Shown piece after piece: positions 59,254-64,000 of a stretch of DNA of 64,000 nt. The stretch is from Microbacterium faecale. GTDB taxonomy: Bacteria > Actinomycetota > Actinomycetes > Actinomycetales > Microbacteriaceae. The notes under the pieces were generated by a model that was not told the origin of the DNA, made no database searches, and saw only the letters and a program-made list of their open reading frames with translations. The position numbers and the translations under genes were made by a program. Where the stretch lies: the NCBI RefSeq assembly GCF_014640975.1, contig NZ_BMHO01000001.1, forward strand, positions 1,312,166-1,376,165, written 5' to 3'. Position 1 is the first letter of the stretch; each line of letters starts with the position of its first letter.

Positions 59254-59556
59254 ATGATCGTCGCCTTCTCCGTCGCCCCATCCGGCACCGGTCGCGCGGA
59301 CGGATCCGTCCACGACGCCGTTGCCGAGGCCGTGAAGATCGTCCGCGACTCCGGGCTTCCGAACCGCACCTCGTCGATGTTCACCGAGATCGAGGGGGAG
59401 TGGGACGAGGTGATGGCCGTCGTCAAGCGCGCGACAGACGCGGTCGCTCCCTATGGATCCCGCGTCTCGCTTGTGCTGAAGGCCGACATCCGCCCGGGCT
59501 ACACCGGCGAACTCGACGGCAAGATCGAGCGCTTGGAGACCGCGATCGACGGCTGA
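59254..59556 (+). CDS. Thiamine-binding (MTH1187/YqgV)-family protein
   Basis: A 100-residue protein of the MTH1187/YkoF-like fold: MIVAFSVAPSGTG at the N-terminus, SGLPNRTSSMFTEIEGEWDEVM in the middle, and VSLVLKADIRPGYTG. Family members bind thiamine or related pyrimidines, and their role is still vague. AGGAG precedes the ATG, eight bases after the previous gene. No TPP riboswitch-like structure was noticed. Confidence 0.85.
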   Translation: MIVAFSVAPSGTGRADGSVHDAVAEAVKIVRDSGLPNRTSSMFTEIEGEWDEVMAVVKRATDAVAPYGSRVSLVLKADIRPGYTGELDGKIERLETAIDG

Positions 59557-59572
59557 CCCCTGCCTCGTCACC

Positions 59573-59578
59573 TACACT
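59573..59578 (+). promoter_or_regulatory. -10 box (TACACT) of the MFS gene
   Basis: TACACT ends six bases before the GTG at 59585, a leaderless arrangement with no ribosome site. Confidence 0.5.
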
Positions 59579-59584
59579 TGTCGG

Positions 59585-60805
59585 GTGACTACCTCGACCC
59601 CCGTGTCGAGGGGTGCGGCGACGATGGCGCTCCTCTCTATGGCCATCGGTGCATTCGGCATCGGCATGACGGAGTTCGTCTCGATGGGGCTGCTGCCCGG
59701 CATCGCCGACGACCTGCTGCCGACGCTCATGGCCGCGCACCCAGAAGAGGGGATCGCGCGCGCCGGGATCCTCATCAGCCTGTACGCGCTCGGCGTCGTG
59801 GTCGGCGCCCCCACGATCGCCGCCATCGTCACGCGCTACCCGCGCAATCGGGTCATGATCCTGCTCATCGCGGCGCTGCTGGTCGGCAATCTCCTGACCG
59901 TGATCGCGCCGACGTTCGAGCTCGCCGCCGCGACCCGTTTTCTCTCCGGCCTGCCGCACGGCGCCTACTTCGGGATGACGACGATCGTCGCGAGCGAGAT
60001 CCTCGGGGCGAGCCGCCGTGGCTGGGGTGTGGCCATGGTGATGACCGGCCTCACTGTCGCGAACGTCGTGGGGGTTCCGGGCGGCACCTTCCTCGGCCAG
60101 CACCTCGGATGGCGTGCGGCGTACGCCGTCGTGGTGCTCGTATTCGTCCTCGCCCTCATCATGTGCGCGCGACACATTCCCGCCCGCCCCGGCGACCGCG
60201 GGCGATCCTTCCTCCAGGAACTCGGCATCTTCCGCATTCCGCAGGTGTGGATGACCGTGCTGCTCGGCGCCGTCGGATTCGGCGCGTTCTTCTCGATCTA
60301 CAGCTACATCGCGACACTCATGACCGAGGCCGCGGGCGGACCAGAATGGGCCGTGCCGATCGCGCTCATGTCGATCGGCCTCGGGATGGTGTTCGGCAAC
60401 GTACTCGGCGGACGGCTCGCCGACATCAGCGTCGAGCGCACCCTCCTGTTCGGGCTGTGCGCCGTCGCGGTCGGATCCGCTCTGGTCGGCGCGCTGTCGG
60501 CGTGGCCGGTGGCGCTCGTCATCGCGCTGTTCGTCTTCGGCGTGCTGAGTCAGATCACCGTGCCGTCCGTGCAGCTGCGGCTGCTCGACGTCGCCGGCTC
60601 CTACCAGTCCATCGGCGCCGCACTGAACCACTCCGCGCTCAACATCGGCAACAGCGTCGGCGCGGCATTCGGCGGCGTCGTCATCGCCGCCGGTTTCGGC
60701 TACGCGGCGCCCGCGTGGCTCGGCGTCGTGCTGTCGGTCGCCGGCGTCGGGATCGCGGCGTGGTCGCTCGCGCTGGACCGGCGTCCGGCGCCGGCGCCCG
60801 CATAG
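59585..60805 (+). CDS. MFS transporter (DHA1, AraJ/Cmr-like)
   Basis: A 406-residue exporter with 12 predicted helices. Family marks are FGIGMTEFVSMGLLPGIADDL in helix 1, the motif-A-like VTRYPRNRVMI after helix 2, RFLSGLPHGAYFGM in helix 4 and GVPGGTFLGQHLGWR in helix 5 (motif C). The GTEF-type helix 1 is typical of the AraJ/PbuE/YdhP group, exporting nucleosides, sugars or drugs. The GTG start follows a -10 box at six bases. It converges on metX. Confidence 0.9.
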   Translation: MTTSTPVSRGAATMALLSMAIGAFGIGMTEFVSMGLLPGIADDLLPTLMAAHPEEGIARAGILISLYALGVVVGAPTIAAIVTRYPRNRVMILLIAALLVGNLLTVIAPTFELAAATRFLSGLPHGAYFGMTTIVASEILGASRRGWGVAMVMTGLTVANVVGVPGGTFLGQHLGWRAAYAVVVLVFVLALIMCARHIPARPGDRGRSFLQELGIFRIPQVWMTVLLGAVGFGAFFSIYSYIATLMTEAAGGPEWAVPIALMSIGLGMVFGNVLGGRLADISVERTLLFGLCAVAVGSALVGALSAWPVALVIALFVFGVLSQITVPSVQLRLLDVAGSYQSIGAALNHSALNIGNSVGAAFGGVVIAAGFGYAAPAWLGVVLSVAGVGIAAWSLALDRRPAPAPA

Positions 60806-60840
60806 CGGTCCGGTTCGCCGGGCCTCGTTCGCGGATCGGG

Positions 60841-60909
60841 TTCGCCGGGCATCTCGAAATTCGCCGAGCATCTCGAGAGATCTCCCGTTTGTGGCGGATC
60901 TCGCGAGAT
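60841..60909. repeat. Short direct repeats and a palindrome between convergent MFS and metX genes
   Basis: TTCGCCGGGCATCTCG (60841-60856) and TTCGCCGAGCATCTCG (60860-60875) are 16-mers differing at one base. A related TTCGCCGGGC is at 60814-60823. ATCTCGCGAGAT (60898-60909) is a perfect palindrome sharing the ATCTCG core. The region may act as a terminator or protein-binding site; neither is proven. Confidence 0.6.
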
Positions 60910-60929
60910 TTCCCGACGTTCAGCGAATG

Positions 60930-62144
60930 CTATTCCGCCATCAGGGTGCGCAGGTGGTGGCCGAGGACGTCGGTCTCGATGAGGAAGCCGTCGTGGCCGA
61001 AATCGCTCGTGATGACGATCGCGTCGTCCCCGTGGATCGTCGTGGACACGCCCCGCGCGATCCGATGCTGCCCCTCGATGGGGAACAGCCGGTCGGTGTC
61101 GATGCCGACGACGAGCGTCCGCGCCGTGACACGCGCCAGCGCATCCTCGACGCCGCCGCGATCGCGGCCCACGTCATGCGAGTCCATTGCCTCGACCAGA
61201 CGGATGTACGTGTTCGCGTCGAACCGGCGCGTGAACTTGTTGCCGTGGAAGTCGAGGTACGACTCGACCGCGAACCGCCCGCCGTGCCCGAGCGGGCTCA
61301 CGCCCGACTGCCACGACCGCTGGAAGCGCTTGTTGAGCTCGACGATGCCGCGGTAGTTCAGCATCGCCATCCGCCGCGCCAGCGCGAGACCGCGGTGCGG
61401 GCCCTCACCCGGGTCCGCCTCGTAGAAGTCTCCGCCCGCGAAGCCGGGATCGATCTGGATCGCCTCGAGCTGCGTCGAGTTCAGCGCGATCTGATCGGCC
61501 GTGTTGTACGGCGGCGCCGCGATCACGCCCAGCCGCGCGACGCGTTCCGGGTGAGTGACCGCCCACTCGATCGCGTGCATGCCGCCCATCGATCCGCCGA
61601 TCACGGCATGCCACGCGCCGATGCCGAGGTGATCCGCGAGCACGCGCTGCGCGTCGACCTGGTCACGCGTCGTCACGTACGGGAAGCGCGATGCCCAGTG
61701 GTCGCCGTCGGGGTGGATGCTCGCGGGGCCGAGGGACCCCTGGCAGCCGCCGAGGATGTTCGGCGCGACCACGAACAGCTCATCCGTGTCGATGGCCTTG
61801 CCCGGACCGACGATGTCCTCCCACCAGCCCGCCGTCGGGTGGCCGGGGCCGGCCTCGCCGATGACGTGACTGTCGCCCGTGAACGCGTGCAGGATCAGCA
61901 CGGCGTTCGAGCCATCCGCGTTGAGCTCGCCCCAGGTCTCGTAGGCCAAGCGCAGCTGGGGCAGCGTGTCGCCGCGCTCCGTCGTGAACGCACCGAGCCA
62001 CGCGAAGTGGCGATTGCCGACCGGGTCGCCGTCCTGCCACGCACCCGTCGCCGGCGGGCGCCCAGCCATGAGGCGCGTGTCGGCCTCCGTCACCGGAGCC
62101 GACGGCACCGTGTCTTCGGAGATCTGCCAGTCCATCTCGTCCAT
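60930..62144 (-). CDS. metX: Homoserine O-acetyltransferase
   Basis: A 404-residue alpha/beta-hydrolase-fold enzyme that acetylates homoserine for methionine synthesis. The catalytic Ser lies in IGGSMGGMHA, Asp in GIDTDRLFP and His in FGHDGFL. The N-terminal block LRLAYETWGELNADGSNAVLILHAFTGDSH is diagnostic of MetX. The ATG at 62144 has only a weak ribosome site (an ATG at 62135 is possible). It lies downstream of metY on the same strand, separated by 335 palindrome-rich bases. Confidence 0.95.
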   Translation of the reverse strand: MDEMDWQISEDTVPSAPVTEADTRLMAGRPPATGAWQDGDPVGNRHFAWLGAFTTERGDTLPQLRLAYETWGELNADGSNAVLILHAFTGDSHVIGEAGPGHPTAGWWEDIVGPGKAIDTDELFVVAPNILGGCQGSLGPASIHPDGDHWASRFPYVTTRDQVDAQRVLADHLGIGAWHAVIGGSMGGMHAIEWAVTHPERVARLGVIAAPPYNTADQIALNSTQLEAIQIDPGFAGGDFYEADPGEGPHRGLALARRMAMLNYRGIVELNKRFQRSWQSGVSPLGHGGRFAVESYLDFHGNKFTRRFDANTYIRLVEAMDSHDVGRDRGGVEDALARVTARTLVVGIDTDRLFPIEGQHRIARGVSTTIHGDDAIVITSDFGHDGFLIETDVLGHHLRTLMAE

Positions 62145-62217
62145 TCTGCCGGAGGTTGGGAGTCCGCGCCTGTTTCTCGCTCTGGCTGAGTTACGAATGG
62201 CGCGTGACGGCCGCTGC

Positions 62218-62307
62218 GCGATCCGCCCTCGCCAGGCCGCGATCCCGCGCTCTCCTGCGTCGCGCGCCCGCCAGGCCCGAGCCAGCGGCCTGGCGAGGGC
62301 GGATCGC
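62218..62307. repeat. 23-bp perfect inverted repeat in the metY-metX spacer
   Basis: Arms at 62218-62240 and 62285-62307 are exact reverse complements, with a 44-base spacer. A degenerate third copy of the right arm, 25 of 31 bases alike, lies at 62348-62378 as a direct repeat of 62283-62313. Together with the hairpin at 62431 they fill most of this 335-bp gene-free stretch. It resembles REP-type palindromic intergenic elements. Confidence 0.8.
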
Positions 62308-62430
62308 TCCGCTCCTGATTAGCGCGTCGGGTTCGCGTGGCACGGGTCAGCGGCCGGACCGAGGCGGGTCGCTCCGCTTCCGCGCTGGGGACAGGTGCGA
62401 CGGGGAGGGTGGGGGTGCTCTTGGGGATGC

Positions 62431-62464
62431 GTGTGGGGCCCGGACGAGTGTCCGGGCCCCACAC
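62431..62464 (-). terminator. Terminator hairpin downstream of metY
   Basis: Arms 62431-62445 and 62450-62464 form a perfect 15-bp stem with a four-base loop (GAGT), 16 bases past the metY stop on the minus strand. There is no U tract. Confidence 0.7.
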
Positions 62465-62479
62465 GTGTTCCTGCGAGCG

Positions 62480-63781
62480 TTAGGCGCGGGCGGTGGCGAA
62501 CGCCTGGTCGAGGTCCGCGGTGAGGTCGTCGATGTTCTCGAGACCGACCGAGAGCCGCACGAGGCCCGGCGTGACGCCGGCCGCGAGCTGCTCCTCGGGG
62601 CTCAGCTGCGAGTGCGTCGTCGAGGCCGGGTGGATCACGAGCGAGCGCACGTCGCCGATGTTGGCGAGGTGGCTGAACAGGCTGAGCGAGTTCACGAAGG
62701 CGCGACCGGCGTCGACGCCGCCCTTGAGCTCAAACGAGAGCACGGCGCCCTGCCCGTTCGGCGCGTACTTCTGTGCGGCCTCGTACCACGGCGAGGAGGG
62801 CAGACCCGAGTAGTTCACGCTCGCGACGTCCGGGTGGCGCTCGAGCCACTCGGCGATCGCCTGCGTGTTCTGCACGTGACGCTCCATGCGCAGCGAGAGC
62901 GTCTCGATGCCCTGGATGAGCTGCCACGAGTTGTTGGGCGCCGCGGCGGATCCGAGGTCGCGCAGCAGCTGCACGCGCGCCTTCATGACGAACGCGATCT
63001 CGTCGCCGAGCACGCCCGTGTAGCTGACCCCGTGGTACGAGGGGTCCGGCTCGGTCAGGCCAGGGAAGCGGTCGGCGTGCTGCGACCAGGGGAACGTGCC
63101 GCCGTCGACGACAGCACCCGCGACGATCGTGCCGTGGCCCGAGAGGAACTTCGTCGCCGAGTGCACGACGATGTCGGCGCCGTGCTCGAACGGACGGATC
63201 AGGTAGGGGGTCGCGACCGTGTTGTCCGCGATGAGCGGCACGCCGTTCTCGTGTGCGACGTCGGCGACGCCGCGGATGTCGAGGACGTTCGCCTGCGGGT
63301 TGCCGATCGTCTCGGCGAAGAACAGCTTCGTGTTCGGGCGAACGGCGCGGCGCCACTCGTCGAGGTCGTCCTGGTTCTCGACGAACGTCGTCTCGATGCC
63401 GAGCTTCGCGAGCGTGTACTTGAACAGGTTGAAGGTGCCGCCGTAGATCGCGCTCGACGAGACGATGTGGTCACCGGCCTGCGCGATGTTGAGCACCGCG
63501 AACGTCTCCGCCGCCTGCCCGCTCGCCACAACCAGCGCGCCGCTACCGCCCTCGAGCGCCGCGATGCGCTTCTCGGCGACGTCGGTCGTCGGGTTCATGA
63601 TGCGCGTGTAGATGTTGCCGACCTCGGTCAGCGCGAACAGGTTCGCCGCGTGGTCGGCGTCCTTGAAGACGTACGCCGTCGTCTGGTAGAGCGGCGTCGC
63701 GCGCGAACCCGTGGTCGGGTCGGGCTGTGCACCGGCGTGGATCTGCTGGGTTTCGAACTTCCAGTTCGCGGAGTCGCTCAT
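62480..63781 (-). CDS. metY: O-acetylhomoserine aminocarboxypropyltransferase (sulfhydrylase)
   Basis: A 433-residue PLP enzyme of the Cys/Met metabolism family. It makes homocysteine from O-acetylhomoserine and sulfide. The start [37 protein letters not shown] block is typical, and [21 protein letters not shown] and the PLP lysine in [12 protein letters not shown] are all present. GAGAGG precedes the ATG. It acts directly after MetX in the pathway. No SAM riboswitch was recognised in the 110 bp upstream. Confidence 0.95.
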   Translation of the reverse strand: MSDSANWKFETQQIHAGAQPDPTTGSRATPLYQTTAYVFKDADHAANLFALTEVGNIYTRIMNPTTDVAEKRIAALEGGSGALVVASGQAAETFAVLNIAQAGDHIVSSSAIYGGTFNLFKYTLAKLGIETTFVENQDDLDEWRRAVRPNTKLFFAETIGNPQANVLDIRGVADVAHENGVPLIADNTVATPYLIRPFEHGADIVVHSATKFLSGHGTIVAGAVVDGGTFPWSQHADRFPGLTEPDPSYHGVSYTGVLGDEIAFVMKARVQLLRDLGSAAAPNNSWQLIQGIETLSLRMERHVQNTQAIAEWLERHPDVASVNYSGLPSSPWYEAAQKYAPNGQGAVLSFELKGGVDAGRAFVNSLSLFSHLANIGDVRSLVIHPASTTHSQLSPEEQLAAGVTPGLVRLSVGLENIDDLTADLDQAFATARA

Positions 63782-63879
63782 GAGTGCCTCTCGGTCGGGT
63801 GAGAACTACGTTCCTTCGACCATACGACCGGCGTGTCGGGCCGCCAAGCCCCCGGAAACCCGACGTCACACGGCGGCAG

Positions 63880-63885
63880 TAGCCT
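63880..63885 (+). promoter_or_regulatory. -10 box (TAGCCT) of the right-edge SDR gene
   Basis: TAGCCT ends six bases before the ATG at 63892, the same spacing as at other leaderless starts in the window. Confidence 0.5.
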
Positions 63886-63891
63886 GGAGCC

Positions 63892-64000
63892 ATGATGAGA
63901 CGCGCGATTGTCACGGGAGCGAGTTCGGGCATCGGGTGGGCGACGGCGGCCGCCCTCCGCGGGGCCGGGTGGGAGGTCGTCGGCGTCGCACGCCGCGCCG
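63892..64000 (+). CDS. Short-chain dehydrogenase/reductase, N-terminal fragment (continues beyond window)
   Basis: Only the first 36 residues are present: MMRRAIVTGASSGIGWATAAA and a few more. The glycine-rich TGASSGIG cofactor loop and VVGVARRA after the second strand identify an SDR, probably NADP-dependent. It is divergent from metY. Two ATG codons are adjacent; the first matches the -10 spacing. Confidence 0.8.
   Translation, partial: MMRRAIVTGASSGIGWATAAALRGAGWEVVGVARRA

Noticed and set aside
63782..63891. SAM riboswitch upstream of metY
   Set aside because: The 110-bp space lacks the conserved cores of SAM-I, SAM-II or SAM-IV elements as far as I can read; a normal ribosome site is present.
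1..64000. CRISPR arrays, prophage modules, integrases or a replication origin
   Set aside because: No regularly spaced repeats, phage structural genes, recombinases, or dnaA-box clusters were seen anywhere in the window.

Overview
The window is high-G+C DNA from an actinobacterium, most likely a Microbacteriaceae-like member of the Micrococcales. Supporting signs are the single-chain 2-oxoglutarate decarboxylase/dehydrogenase (Kgd type), a SigH/SigR sigma factor with a zinc anti-sigma partner beside aroA and rsgA (the order known from mycobacteria), an Eis-type acetyltransferase, and many genes that start 6-8 bases after a TANNNT -10 box and so look leaderless. No rRNA, CRISPR array, prophage, transposase or replication origin was seen. 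There is one tRNA gene, tRNA-Ala(CGC).

Left part (1-20.5 kb) is mostly small regulator-plus-effector modules: the end of poxB, a coiled-coil membrane protein and the tRNA; a SoxR-type [2Fe-2S] regulator divergent from a quinone-reductase-like enzyme and an MFS pump; a CPBP protease joined to a two-component system; glutaminase; an SDR/XRE divergent pair; two small membrane proteins; an SDR/LysR divergent pair; an MFS/TetR operon; and a DrrAB-like ABC exporter facing a second two-component system.

The 19.1-22.2 kb segment holds an FAD oxidoreductase facing an ECF41-like sigma factor, then a 0.7 kb gene graveyard. In it a fragment of an MDR-type oxidoreductase (with a frameshift) abuts a 268-bp near-identical copy of the DNA-binding end of the response regulator lying 3 kb upstream.

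The 22.2-33.3 kb segment is an uncharacterised carbohydrate-type uptake and catabolic cassette: an inositol-monophosphatase-family protein, a TIM-barrel epimerase-like protein, a BtpA/SgcQ-family protein, a DeoR regulator, a complete CUT2 ABC transporter (lipoprotein, fused ATPase, two permeases), an FGGY kinase and an M29-type metallohydrolase with its metal ligands intact. Six genes, from binding protein to hydrolase, run in one direction with overlapping or very short junctions. I regard this cassette as the best candidate for an undescribed pathway.

The 33.4-44.3 kb segment has a small membrane protein, a face-to-face TetR/MFS pair only 30 bp apart, an AbrB-type regulator coupled to an alpha/beta hydrolase, a cupin-XRE regulator facing a methyltransferase, a GT4 glycosyltransferase, a proline-racemase-family enzyme with an unusual catalytic pair, an MDR oxidoreductase, a TRIC-like channel and a CDF metal exporter.

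The right part (44.4-64 kb) is core metabolism and stress response: peroxiredoxin, a lipoprotein, rsgA-aroA divergent from sigH/sigR-rsrA, an Eis-family enzyme, two CNNM/CorC-type membrane proteins, kgd, nnrD, a GT87-like membrane protein, a thiamine-binding-family protein, an MFS exporter, and the methionine genes metX and metY separated by a palindrome-rich spacer. An SDR gene is cut by the right edge.
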